Shown: positions 19,504 through 29,795 of the stretch, piece by piece | Layout: the number at the start of each line of letters is the position of its first letter | Numbering within the stretch: the stretch's first letter is position 1 | DNA from: Rhynchopus euleeides | Lineage: Eukaryota; Euglenozoa; Diplonemea; Diplonemida; Diplonemidae | Length of the DNA: 64,000 nt | Direction of reading: 5' to 3' | Assembly: GCA_963210315.1 (NCBI GenBank) | Contig: OY723318.1 | Span: forward strand, 124,001 to 188,000 | Program-made: the position numbers and the translations under genes | The notes under the pieces: generated by a model | Database searches by the model: none | Told to the model about the DNA's origin: nothing | Seen by the model: only the letters and a program-made list of their open reading frames with translations

Positions 19504-20230
19504 AGGCTAAGACCCGTGCCCTCTTCACCTCCCCTGTTAGGTTGCTCCCATATCGTTGCCTGCTTTGGGGCCTGAAGGACATAGGGGTCCAGCAGGCACT
19601 TGAGCATCGCAAGGCATGAGTGGCTGTTTCAAACTCCTGGTGCAAGCACCCGTCATGGTCTGGGGAAGCCCTCCCAGGTAGTTTAACGTCTTGCCCAGGA
19701 CCTTTTCGTCGACACCTTTTCGTCAGCTGATTGAGGGTGTGATATGAGGGTTCTATCCAACAAGGATATCAAGGCGGCACTTTCAAAGTCCTGCCAAGGA
19801 CACCTTTTCACACTTTGTTGCCAAGTCTTTACGCACACCTGGTGTGAATTTCTGTGAATTTTTGCCTGCCCGTTGTGAAACTTGGTGACGCGTGGTGTGA
19901 GGCGACCCCCTGGACGGTACCATTTCCGGATGAATTCCAGCCAGCAGTGTGGTCATTTTGCTCTGGGAGATGAGTTTTTGGCCACTCAAATTTTTTCAGT
20001 ACTCACGACGAAATACCACAAGCAAATATGACCGACTCAAAATCTGAAAAAATGAAAAATCCGAAAAAATATTTTCTCGAAAAAAGTGGGTTCGTGGGTT
20101 TCGTTTTTCCCCACAACCCCGAAAAAAAAATTTGGAATTTTTTTCAGATTTTGGACTTTTTTCAGCAAACTGATTTTTTTTGGTTTTACTTTTTGGGGTG
20201 GTCCATATTTACGTTGGGAAACCTGAAAAA
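19504..20230. other. Intergenic, then left part of split MITE-D
   Basis: 19504-19920 holds nothing recognised. From about 19921 the sequence resembles the interior of the 417-bp MITE family (GAGATGAGTTTTTGGCC, then a diverged GGTCCATATTT segment). The family sequence resumes at 35066, after YR-C. Confidence 0.6.
19921..20230. mobile_element. MITE-D, left fragment (split by YR-C)
   Basis: Diverged 417-bp-family sequence. It breaks at GAAAAATTCTC and continues as GAGTGGCCAAAAACTCATCT at 35066, which corresponds to the uninterrupted GATTGGCCAAAAACTCATCT at 23602. The outer left terminus is not visible. Confidence 0.55.
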
Positions 20231-20480
20231 TTCTCACAGTTTACTGAGGGAATATGACCCAAGGCCATTGGCAGCAGACACCCCCATCCCCCTCATCACC
20301 CCTGACACCCCACAACCCCAATCCTGTTGCCTTTCCCCTCTCTCTCCCCCCATGTTGTGCCCATGCACCTTCCCGGGACACTTTGTATATAACTTTAACA
20401 CCACACCACACAACACCCCCTTCATCAGGGTAATCTCCCCGCGGCCAACACTCTTCGTCTTGTCCGCTTTCTTTTATTGT
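20231..20480 (+). repeat. YR-C A1 repeat
   Basis: 250 bp from TTCTCACAG to TTTTATTGT. It provides the intact version of A2. The YR-B insertion point corresponds to 20396/20397 (AACTTT then AACACC). Confidence 0.9.
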
Positions 20481-20503
20481 TACACTCTCACCACCCCGAC
20501 ACC

Positions 20504-20632
20504 ATGTCTCTCCCACCTCCCTCGCCGGACTGCATCAACCTCGACGGGTACACCCCATCAGCGGTCGGTACGGCGAGGGTGCGGGCGACGTCGCCGGCTG
20601 CGACGGCAGGACAGGGGCTTCCCGCCCCTGAG
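20504..20632 (+). pseudogene. YR-C gag, 5' part (43 codons)
   Basis: Starts at ATG 20504, 24 bases after A1, and stays open to the CCCTGAG target site, where T1 is inserted. The reading frame continues in phase at 25641, immediately after the second CCCTGAG. The gag gene is therefore split but otherwise undamaged at this junction. Confidence 0.8.
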
Positions 20633-20637
20633 CAAGG

Positions 20638-20825
20638 CTCTCGGGCCTCCGGAGGCGCCTCCGGGCCTCCGGCCTCCGGAGGCCTCCGCCTCCGGAGGCC
20701 TCCGGAGGAGCTAAAATGGCCTCCTCCGGAGGAACCTCCGGAGGTTCCTCCGGAGGTCCTCCGGAGGTCCTCCGGAGGTCCTCCGGAGGCCTCCGGAGGC
20801 CTCCGGAGGCGCCTCCGGAGGAACC
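20638..20825. repeat. CCTCCGGAGG palindrome array of T1
   Basis: Tandem, self-complementary TCCGGA-centred units. Similar arrays are at 14695-14885 (T2) and 25566-25628 (right end of T1). Copy number differs between T1 and T2, indicating instability. Confidence 0.85.
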
Positions 20826-21765
20826 CACCATGTCGAGCACAGGGTGAAAAATTGGTCCAAAACACGGTTTTTGGCCAATTTTTGGCCATTTCGGGAGATT
20901 TTTTTCGGGAGAAATTTTTTTTTGGTCGAGAAAGCCAAAATTCACCCAAAAGATGACCAAAAAAATTCTGACCCCAAACTCGGATTCTAGTGGTCTGAAA
21001 CTGTCCATTGTCGAACGAAATCCTAAAAAAACTGATATTTTTGGCCCCTGAATCCCCCATGCGGTCCCAAAAATCAAACAAATGAGGTTTGGTACGGTTT
21101 TGGGCCGAAAAGCCGAAAAATCAGACAAGGCAAAAATCCACCCAAAAGGTGTTCAAAAAAAATTCTGACCCCAAACTCGGATTCTAGTGGTCTGAAACTG
21201 TCCATTGTCGAACGAAATCCTAAAAAAACTGATATTTTTGGCCCCTGAATCCCCCATGCGGCCCCAAAAATCAAACAAATGAAGACGGGAAAAAACCCCA
21301 AAAAAAATCCGGCCAAAAAAAAAATTGGGGTGCGGGCCCAGGCGTGTATCTATTTCACGGAATGAAAATAGGAATTTGGGGGAAAAATATTTTTTTGCAC
21401 TATTTTTTGCACTTTTTTCCTTTGGATTTTATTGTGACCCTACTTGGTATTGGCAGAAAATTTTTATGTTCCCGGTCTTGGAGGTGCTCAAACATTCAAA
21501 AGAACACATTTTCCGTGGCCAAAAAAAATTTTGCACCCGGAGGTGGGGATGGGGGTGGTGGTCACTACTTTTTTGCACCATTTTGCTTTGGGTTTTATTG
21601 TGACCCTACTTGGCATTGGCAGAATTCTTTTATGTTCCCGATCTTGGATGTGCTCAAACAGTCAAAAGAACACATTTTCCGGGTGCAAAAAAATGTTGCA
21701 CCTGGGGGGTGGAGAGGGGGGTCGGAGGGCGGTGGTGTGAGAGGCTTGCTCTCGAGCTCAAACCA

Positions 21766-21824
21766 ACAGATGTTCACTACCGTGGCCTCCGGCGGCTGGG
21801 GGGCTCCGCCCCCCAGACCCCCCT
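21766..21824 (+). repeat. Dispersed 60-bp GC-rich module, copy 2
   Basis: Nearly identical to 13973-14032, including the GGGGGGCTCCGCCCCCC hairpin. Confidence 0.8.
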
Positions 21825-21924
21825 GTGGCGTGTCTTTGCGCGACAATTTATCGTCCCCCCATGCGACATGTGCTATCTGTCAGTTGTGTTGTACTTGAGC
21901 GTATGCGACTATGGAGCCAGGCCA

Positions 21925-21984
21925 ACAGACGTTCGCTACCGTGGCCTCCGGCGGCTGGGGGGCTCCGCCCCCCACACCCCCCTG
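21925..21984 (+). repeat. Dispersed 60-bp GC-rich module, copy 3
   Basis: Slightly diverged from copies 1 and 2 (ACAGACGTTCGCTACCGTGG) and 159 bases downstream of copy 2. Confidence 0.8.
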
Positions 21985-22740
21985 TGGCATGTGCCTGGTC
22001 TTGGAGCCAAGCCCTTGCGCGTACGGGGCTGCGGCATGTCGGTTCCAGCACCCTCGCGGGAGGCTGGGCCCGACCACTGATCTCTAAGAGACGAACCACC
22101 TTGCGAATGCGATCGGGTTTGCGGGCTTGCGGCCATGACATCTCGAAAGGGTCGTCGTGGGCCCGTGATCATGTTTCGGGTTCGACTTGGTGGGCATCCG
22201 TGGCGATTCGCGGAACCACGTGTATGTGTGCGAGGAAGCAAAGAGATAACACACCAGGAGCCACGCAGCACCAGGTCGACCTGGATCTGATCGAGCTCAG
22301 GGGGAAGGAAGCACAGTCACCAAAGTGATATCACCGCCGGCCTCAACCACCAAACTGCAACCGCAGAAGTTCCGCTATTCTCACAAGGGAAGGCGCCCTG
22401 GGATGTAGCAGTGATTTGTGTGCAGCGCCATCAAGTGACACTGACCGCCTTGAACAGAGAGGTAGTGTACAGATGGCGAGCAGTGGGAGGGCGTGCTGTG
22501 TCCTTCCACTTCCCCATCTACCTCCATTGGTTCACCGTTGTTGATAGCGATTTTTTCGCCATTTTTTCGAATCGTATGCATCGGTCAGGCCGAGTGAATC
22601 AAAATAGCGCAAAAATCACACCAAAATCTGTGTCTGAGGCACAGAAATCGTGCAAAAAAGCACCCAAAAAAAGTGCAAAAAAACCAAAATAGGATTTCGA
22701 AAATTGGCCAAAATACCCCCAAAATAGAGCCACACCTGTG

Positions 22741-22905
22741 CGGGCCCAAAATCCAAAAAAAATCCGGCCAAAAAAAAATTGGGGTGTGGGACCAAAATCC
22801 AAAAAAATCCGGCCAAAAAAAAAATTGGGGTGCGGGCCCAAAATCCAAAAAAAATCGGCCAAAAAAAAATTGGGGTGCGGGCCCAGAAATCCGAAAAAAA
22901 ATCCC
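22741..22905. repeat. About 45-bp minisatellite in T1
   Basis: Three to four units with core TCCGGCCAAAAAAAAATTGG followed by GGTGCGGGCC. A single unit also lies at 21300-21340. Confidence 0.75.
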
Positions 22906-22986
22906 GAAACTCAGCCCACCCCTTCATTTCTGTGACGATTCGTCCTCGACATGACGTTAAACTGTCGGCATTCCATTTTAAAATCC

Positions 22987-23338
22987 GACACAGGCTATAC
23001 TGGATTTCTGTCTTGATCCTAATTAGGGAAACACAGGCCATACCAGATTTCTGTCTTGAGGATAGTCGACACAGGCCATACTGGATTTCTGTCTTGATCC
23101 TATTTAGGGAAACACAGGCCATACCAGATTTCTGTCTTGAGGATAGTCGACACAGGCCATACTGGATTTCTGTCTTGATCCTATTTAGGGAAACACAGGC
23201 CATACCAGATTTCTGTCTTGAGGATAGTCGACACAGGGGGTCTTCGCTGGCCGTTATTCTAACGGTCACTCCGTAGCGAAGACCCCCACAGGCCATACTG
23301 GATTTCTGTCTTGATCCTATTTAGGGAAATACAGGCTA
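22987..23338. repeat. 81-bp minisatellite in T1
   Basis: About four units of exactly 81 bp (phase points 22987, 23068, 23149, 23230), each made of two related half-units containing AGATTTCTGTCTTGA. A 52-bp hairpin element sits in the last unit. Confidence 0.88.
23236..23287. mobile_element. 52-bp GGGGG-type hairpin MITE
   Basis: GGGGGTCTTCGCT and its exact inverse bound a 52-bp insert in the 81-bp repeat. Flanks read ACAG on both sides, consistent with a short target duplication. The sequence is a miniature of the element at 23895-24426. Confidence 0.75.
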
Positions 23339-23342
23339 TACC

Positions 23343-23759
23343 CAGTGATCTGAGTAGGTACCGTACCAGGTACTACCCCCCGGTACCCCCCGGGACTTCG
23401 AAAATCCAGACTTGGGTCCCAGCCCAAAAATTATCAGAAATTAGGAATTTCCGGATCAATTCCGGCCAGTAGTGTGGTCATTTTGCTCTGGGAGATGAGT
23501 TTGGTTGGTCGCAAATTTTTTTTGACCTCAGGTTCGAAGTACCCCCCCTCCATTTTTCATTTTGGGCTGGTCCACATTTCCTAAGGAAAATCGGAAAAAA
23601 TTTGATTGGCCAAAAACTCATCTCCCAGAGCAAAGTGACCCCACCACAGCTCTGAAAAACGCCGGAAATGCAAATTTCGCGAAACTGAAAACGACCATTT
23701 TGGGGGTACCAGGGGGTACTACCCCCCGGTACCTGGTACGGTACCTACTCAGATCACTG
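23343..23759. mobile_element. 417-bp-family MITE, copy B (complete)
   Basis: 417 bp bounded by CAGTGATCTGAGTAGGTACC and its inverse. It is inserted in the 81-bp repeat; the flanks share CTATACC, but with a 5-bp filler on the right. There is no ORF. It has the same length as copy C in opposite orientation. Confidence 0.85.
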
Positions 23760-23894
23760 GTATACTATACCAGATTTCTGTCTTGAGACTCACTTTGCAA
23801 AGATCCGATACAGGTCTTTTTAAGTTTCTGTTTGAACTTGTAATTCAATTGAAGAGAGTCAGCCCAGACTCTACCCTTTTTGAAATGACTTTGA

Positions 23895-24426
23895 GGGGGT
23901 CTTCGCTGGCCGTTATCCTCCGTCATTCTCCGTCAGCTTTCAGCTAATTCAACAGGGAATTCACCAAAACGCACTGACGGTCACCCTGTACAGTGATCTG
24001 AGTAGGTACCGTACCAGGTACCGGGGGGTAGTACCCCCTGGTACCCCCAAAATGGTCGTTTTCAGTTTCGCGAAATTTGCATTTCCGGAATTTTTCCGGA
24101 CCGTGGTGGGGTCACTTTGCTCTGGGAGATGAGTTTTTGGCCAATCAATTTTTTTTCGATTTTCCTTAGGAAATGTGGACCAGCCCAAAATGAAAAATGG
24201 AGGGGGGGTACTTCGAACCCGAGGTCAAAAAAAATTTGCGACCAACCAAACTCATCTCCCAGAGCAAAATGACCACACTACTGTCCGGAATTGATCCGGA
24301 AATTCCTAATTTCTGAAAATTTTTGGGCTGGGACCCAAGTCTGGATTTTCGAAGTCCCGGGGGGTACCGGGGGGTAGTACCTGGTACGGTACCTACTCAG
24401 ATCACTGCCCTGTAGCGAAGACCCCC
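23895..24426. mobile_element. GGGGG-type hairpin MITE split by 417-bp MITE copy C
   Basis: Outer ends GGGGGTCTTCGCT and AGCGAAGACCCCC with TGA on both sides (3-bp target duplication). Removing copy C and one CCCTGTA leaves about 108 bp. Confidence 0.75.
23991..24407. mobile_element. 417-bp-family MITE, copy C (complete)
   Basis: 417 bp with CAGTGATCTGAGTAGG terminal inverted repeats and a 7-bp target duplication CCCTGTA (23984-23990 and 24408-24414). CAGTG...CACTG ends recall hAT-type elements, whose duplications are normally 8 bp, so the class is uncertain. Confidence 0.88.
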
Positions 24427-25600
24427 TGACATTTTCATTTTCGGCAAGTATTTGTCTTGGTCATCTTGAATCAAACCTTGGGTTTTCATGCACTGATATT
24501 CAATTTCTCATCGATATCTGGCTATTAGTATTACGAGTTATACACAGGAATGGCGTACGGCACTCTGTCGGAAAGCATTTCTGTCTTATTTCATTCACCG
24601 TGTAGGAGAATGTGACATTAGTAACGTCATAAATCACTCGCTTTATCTCATCATACTTTCCTCCCGAACAGGATCTTTCCGTGGATGCAGAAACGATGAA
24701 GCGCGGCAAGGAGAAGGATGAGAAGAGGATCGCCTGGACTGTGAAGCGCGTGTCGCAGTTCACGGAGGGGTTGGCAGAGAATGCTCACTTCATCCACGAG
24801 TGGAAGGAGCCACCATGTACAATAGTAGGTTTCACACTGCTGCTCGAGACGAGTCGATAAAATTGAAGTGCATACAGAACAGACAGAGTAAAAAAACCTA
24901 TGGAGAACTCTTCGCTGTGGAGGGGGGGGGGGTGACATTGGATTTGCCTTTCTCTTTCTTGGGGCCTTCGCAAGCCAGGAAAATCCGCCAATCTCCACCA
25001 TTTCCCCAAATGCAAATATGGAGGAAATACTTAAACACACTAATGGTGGATTTTCTTGGTCAGCAAAGGCCCTGAATTGCTTTCTTGTTTGGCCAGTTTT
25101 TGGCGTTGCTGTTCAAGTTGGTGACTCTTGATGAGCCTCATCATGATTCACCCCCATTCCTTTGCTTTTTTTTTCAATCTTCAATTGCTTTTGAACAACA
25201 GGTTGCTTCACCTCGCCACCGGGAAATGAAAAACGGGCAAGACGGAACAGAATGGTGGCTGATTCCAAAGAGGTAGCGGAGTGCTGCAGCATGGTAATAG
25301 GTTGGACGGTGAACCCAGCCCCCACCCCCCACCCTCCCTTGCCAGTCTTCGAAGCAGCATCCCCTCCCCCACAACACCCCACCCATCATCGTCACAATCC
25401 TCACGACACAATTTACTCAAATACTATTGCCAGATAATTCGGATTAGCGCCTCCCCGGGCAAAATCTTTCAAAAAATTCCAAAAATCGTATTCTATTTTC
25501 ATTTTTTCACCGTACCAAAAAAAAAAAAAGTGTCACCAAATGGGCAATCTATTTTTTGACTTTTTCGCCTCCGGAGGCCCTCCGGAGGCCTCCGGAGGCC
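24427..25600. other. T1 right interior
   Basis: Mostly non-coding. 24656-24817 reads like an exon: after an acceptor-like CCCGAACAG at 24673, the plus frame encodes DLSVDAETMKRG, a Lys/Glu-rich helix and FIHEWKEPP, then stops shortly after a possible GT donor. This could be captured host exon sequence. The right end (25525-25565) carries GTGTCACCAAATGGGCAATC, a repeat motif also found around the hAT insertion site and in the satellite. Confidence 0.45.
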
Positions 25601-25640
25601 TCCGGAGGCGCCTCCGGAGGCCCGAGAGCCTTGCCCTGAG

Positions 25641-26672
25641 ATCATGACCGCCCGCATGCTCGGGGACCAGGCGGCGGCTCTCGTCGACGCCTGCGTGGTG
25701 TACTCTTGTGCACCCGTCGACGGGAGCCAGCCGTTTCGGCGGTTCGCTGGTCGCCTGTCGCAGGCGCATGACGAGGAGGGGAACGCTGCGGGGTACGAAG
25801 TGCGCTTGTCCGAGGCGTACAATTACGTATCCGACACGGAGCAGCACCGCGGGCCCGACGTCCTGTACAGGATGCCGGCGGACGGGTGGCAGTACTCCCG
25901 TCTGGTGGAGATGTCTGTCCACCAGACGGAGTGCGCCACCCGCGCGGTGACGGCGTCGCAGGAAGCGATGCAACGCTCGCTGGAGCAGCAGGCGCAGGAG
26001 TTCCGCGAGCGTGCGGAGGAGCAGACGAGGTCCTTCCGGCTGGAGCTGGATGCTCGCCTGCGGCAGCACCAGGACCATGTGCAACGTCAGCAGCAGCAGT
26101 GGGCTCACCCGCCACCGTCTCCGCCAGCACCGCCGTCCCCCATGGCCATGTCTGCCGGGATGCCGTACCCCGGGTCGGAGCGACACCCCGCGGACGCAGC
26201 CGACGTCCTGGAGTGGGATTCGCTGATCGAGTCCGACGCACCGTATCTGGTGCTACAGCTGGAGACCCGCTGGGTGTCGGGGTCGTCGCACCTCCCTGGA
26301 GGCCGCATCCTGGATGAGGCGTTCGCAGCGTTGCGCCTGTGGATTCTTGCCACGGCGTACGTGTCTGGCTGGGGGCGCACTCCCCAGCGGGAGCTGGGGA
26401 ATCACCTGCTGCGACAGGTGCTGCTGCAGGTCGCGTTCGTGCGCGACAGGGTGCCGCGCGCCGCCATCGAGCGGCACCTTGCGAAGGAGGACCCCACTTC
26501 CCACCCGGTGATGCGGGCGGCTGCGGCTGTGGGGCCGGGGGCCGCCGCCCCCCACACACAACAACAACACACGCGCCCCCGCGCCGCTGCTCGGGCCCCC
26601 CAGCAGCGCATCGCGGCGAAGGCACCGGCGAGGGCGCCGGGAAACGGCAGGGCCGGGGGCGGGCGCGCGTGA
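25641..26672 (+). pseudogene. YR-C gag, 3' part
   Basis: Continues the frame of 20504-20632 directly after the duplicated target site. The first internal ATG is at 25644 (342 aa), so a truncated product could still be made. It contains a Gln/Glu-rich helical region (residues about 95-155 of the fragment), a Pro-rich linker and a C-terminal domain with GNHLLRQVLLQVAF that aligns with YR-A and YR-B gag. It ends in a basic Gly/Arg-rich tail. Function as the nucleic-acid-binding structural protein is inferred. It is broken only by the T1 insertion. Confidence 0.7.
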
Positions 26673-26885
26673 CTGCCCACCTTCCGGCTTCAGACCCACC
26701 CCCCCCTCACGCTTCTACATCACCCCGCCCCTCGCCGCCCAACACACCCCCCTGCACCCGCCCACAACATCATCAACAACGTCACCAACAAAACAACCAA
26801 CAACATCAACAACAACAACACCTCAGCAACTTCTCCTCCACCCGCCACTTCCCTTCGACCCCACCCCGCTCAGCCAGGGCCCGCA

Positions 26886-27872
26886 ATGCCCTCAGGCGCA
26901 TCCGGCGCCGCCAGCGGGAGACCATCGCTCTTCGGGAGGGCGATGATGCGGCACGTGGCCGCTCGGGTCGGGGGCGTGGCGGCGCGTCGCACGGGAGAGG
27001 TGGAGGTCGCCCCCGGGGAGGCCGTGGAGCGCCTGCAGGCCGTGGTGGCGGGGATGTGGGCAAGAAGCACTTCGTCGCAGAGGCAGCTCCTGTGGGCAAG
27101 GCTGGTGCGATGGGCCAACGAGCACGGCCTAGAAGTCGACGCCGACACCGCCATGCTGTTCGTGCTGGCGACAGGGGTGTCGCCTCAGGGGATGCTGGCC
27201 TACGCAAAGGCGCTCTCCGGGACAATGCGGCACCTCGGCTTCGGCCAGCAGCCCCTCCTCAGCCTGGCAAGCGCGCTGCGGGCGGCCGGCGGGGCCATTC
27301 CGCAGCGGCAGGCGACGCCGATGCCGAAGGGGGTGCTCGTGGCGTGGGCGTTGCAGCAGCAGCCGCACCTCCAGCTGGCGGCGCTGACGGCGTGGAAGAC
27401 CGCCAGCCGGTGGGGGGAGGTGTGCTCCCTCTCCTCGGAGCAGTACATCGCAGTGCAGCCCGGGGAGGTGATAATAGACTGGCACACCTCCCCGAAGGGC
27501 CGCCGGGCCAACCCGTTCACCCCCTCCAAGTGGACGGTGATATGCGGGGACCTGACCCCCCTCATCGCGGAGCTGGTGACGCGCCTGCGCCCCTTCGAGC
27601 GGCTGACGGCGGTTTCGACGGCAGATGTGACGGCGATGTGGCGGGCTACACCGGAGATGGAGGACTACTCGGGCCACAGCGTGAAGCGCGGGGCACTCAC
27701 CTTCCTCTTCGGGCTCATCGGGTCGGGAGCGGATCTGTCGGAGATGCTGGTGGGCCGCCTCGCGAAGCACCACGGCGAGAGCGGCCTCTCCAGCACCACC
27801 ATCCGCTACGGGGGGTGCCCCACGGAGATGGCGAGGGCGCTGCGGACGCAGGAGGTGACACGGCATCTGTGA
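26886..27872 (+). CDS. YR-C tyrosine recombinase
   Basis: 328 aa. Catalytic residues are in order: Arg in WKTASRWGEVCSLS, His-x-x-Arg in SGHSVKRGALTFL, His in LAKHHGESG and Tyr in TTIRYGGCP. It follows gag after a 213-base spacer encoding Gln/His repeats in other frames. Its stop overlaps the RT start in TGATG (27870-27874), suggesting coupled translation. It appears intact, unlike the gag and RT of the same element. Confidence 0.82.
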   Translation: MPSGASGAASGRPSLFGRAMMRHVAARVGGVAARRTGEVEVAPGEAVERLQAVVAGMWARSTSSQRQLLWARLVRWANEHGLEVDADTAMLFVLATGVSPQGMLAYAKALSGTMRHLGFGQQPLLSLASALRAAGGAIPQRQATPMPKGVLVAWALQQQPHLQLAALTAWKTASRWGEVCSLSSEQYIAVQPGEVIIDWHTSPKGRRANPFTPSKWTVICGDLTPLIAELVTRLRPFERLTAVSTADVTAMWRATPEMEDYSGHSVKRGALTFLFGLIGSGADLSEMLVGRLAKHHGESGLSSTTIRYGGCPTEMARALRTQEVTRHL

Positions 27873-29583
27873 TGGCCGACCCTGAGTCCTTTTGCCGCAA
27901 GCAGCGGGGGCTGCACTCGATGACGCGGCGTGCGCACCAGTCGAGGCTGCCGGCGACGGAGGAGGAGCGCCGTGCGCCCCTGCATGTGTCTTCTGTGGCG
28001 GAGATGGACGTCGAGGCGCTGCGGGCGAGGATGACCGCCACTGTGAGGCGCAGGTTCGACGAGGTGTGGCGGCTGACGTTCCCTGATGCGCCCCCGCCGG
28101 GCACTTTTACTCCTTCTCCCTCTGAGGGGCGCTCCCGCCCCTCGCATCTACAACAGAAGCATGCGGAGCTGCTGGTGGAGAACGGAGTGGCTGGGCCTGC
28201 GTCGGGCCCGGGGCCCTCCCTGTGCGTGCCCTTCACTGTGATGGAGGAGAAGCCGTCGGGGTTGCGGCAGAGGTTCATCCTCTGGACCAAGCAGGCAAAC
28301 GACGATCTGGAGGAGTCCTACACGGCACACGTCCCCCTGGGGCACATCTCGGGGTACCTCGACGCGGTGTTTGCGGAGTGTGGGTCGGCGCGGGATTTCA
28401 AGTGCGGGTTTTATCAGATCCCCATCCCTGCGCCTGCACGGAGGTTCTTCCGCTTCGCTGACGAGTCGGGGGACTGGTATGAGCTGCTGAGGTTGCCCAT
28501 GGGCCACTGTTGTGCGCCCGAGCTGATGCACACTTTGGCTGCTGTTGTGGGTGGGCACCGGGACTACGTCCGCCAGGAGTTCTGCACTGCGCCTGAGGTG
28601 GGGGTCGACGTCTGGATCGACAACGTGCGTCTGACCGGCCCCCGCACCCCAGTGTCGAAATGGCGACGCGGCAGATGGACAAGGTGGCTGCGGCGTGCGC
28701 TGCGACATGGAAGCCGTCTGACTCGGTGGACACGGCGACGGTCTACGAGTTTCTCGGGGTGGCATTCGACCATGCTGCCCAGACCGTGTCTCCGTCGGAC
28801 AGGCTGATGGCGAAGCTGGACAGCGTGGACTGGCAGAGGGTGACGGCTGGTGAGCTGGAGTCGCTGGGTGGAAGGTTGCTCCACGCCAGCGCCATTTCGG
28901 GAGTGTCCCCGGGGAGGTTCTGGTTTGGGATCAAGTTCCTCCGCCGGGTGACTAATTTTTTGAACCGGGCGGTCCTTCGGCCGCCTGACCCTGTGCGGAT
29001 CCCCCCATCGGTCTGCCGGGAGTTGCGGCAGTGGTGTGTGTGTGTGGGGGTTGCGCGTGTTCCCCCCCACAGAAGAGTTATTCAGTCCACACCCCCGTCT
29101 TTTACTTGCTTTGTTGACGCCTCCCTCAAGGGCTGGGGTGGCGTCTTAATAGATTCCTTTACACAAGAAATGCAGGTCATTGGTGACTCGTGGACCGCAG
29201 CCGAGTCCCAGCTGCACATTAACATTCTCGAGGCGATGGCCCTCAACAAAACAGTGCGAGCCCTTCCCCGGTCTGTGTGCGGGGGGGCTGTAGAGATCTG
29301 GGTCGACAATACGACCGTGGCAGCTGTTGTGCGCAAGCGGCTGTGTGCCGCCTGCCATCTTATTAACAAGTCCGTCCTGGAGGCGGTAGAATACCTCACA
29401 GCCCTCCAGGTTTTGTCTTTTTCCGTTGGATACGTCCACACCTCTGCCAATCCGGCAGATCTCCCTTCCCGTATCCCCCCCTCTTGCATTTCTTCTCCCG
29501 AAACCCGGGACCAGGTTTCACTTGCGGTGCGGCGCTTCTTCACTCGCGGTGGGGCAGGCGGAGACCTCGCCTCAACAGCCTGA
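27872..29583 (+). pseudogene. YR-C reverse transcriptase / RNase H, frameshifted
   Basis: Starts at the ATG overlapping the recombinase stop. RT motifs are visible: SARDFKCGFYQIPIP (A), RLPMGHCCAPELM (B) and DVWIDNVRLTG (C, again xxDN). Between about 28640 and 28660, in a C-rich stretch after motif C, the coding frame shifts by one base. The rest continues in the new frame to 29583 with a full RNase H set: CFVDASLKGWGG, NILEAMALN, EIWVDNTTVA and SANPADLPSR. A one-base deletion fits best. Programmed -1 frameshifting is possible but not needed, because YR-A and YR-B have a single frame here. Confidence 0.75.
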
Positions 29584-29795
29584 ATTGGCGGTTGTCGCGG
29601 GATCTCTTAACCCCTTCGCGTTGCAAGTGAGGAAAAGCTGAACCGGAAGTCCCCCTTCCTCCTTCCCATCAACACCCCCACTACCCATTGCCTTTGCCAT
29701 TCTTGTCGTTGCGCACACACACCACCAGGAGAACTATAGCCGAGTCGACGTGTGTGTGCCCCCTGTCTGCGATAGCCGGCCAAGGTATGATTCTC
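29563..29795 (+). repeat. YR-C B1 repeat
   Basis: 233 bp, matching B2 at 34833-35065. It overlaps the last codons of RT/RNase H and contains complementary GCACACACAC / GTGTGTGTGC arms around a short loop. It ends in TTCTC, shared with the start of A2. Confidence 0.9.

Larger units (their letters stand above)
21152..22740. other. T1 interior, non-coding
   Basis: No gene is seen. 21160-21290 is a second partial copy of the segment at 20961-21091 (from ATTCTGACCCCAAACTCGG). 21400-21545 and 21568-21715 are a diverged tandem duplication (TTTATTGTGACCCTACTTGG). Two copies of the 60-bp GC-rich module are at 21766-21824 and 21925-21984. Confidence 0.6.
20633..25633. mobile_element. T1: 5001-bp TIR element inserted in YR-C gag
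   Basis: Perfect terminal inverted repeats of 32 bp start CAAGGCTCTCGGGCCTCCGG at both ends and continue into CCTCCGGAGG palindrome arrays. A 7-bp target duplication CCCTGAG flanks it (20626-20632 and 25634-25640). No transposase gene is visible inside, so it is probably non-autonomous. The interior carries minisatellites, at least two 417-bp MITEs and two GGGGG-type hairpins. Confidence 0.88.

Noticed and set aside
26339-28807. 822-aa ORF across YR-C
   Set aside because: The upstream part is a shadow of the gag end and recombinase. The true RT starts at 27872.
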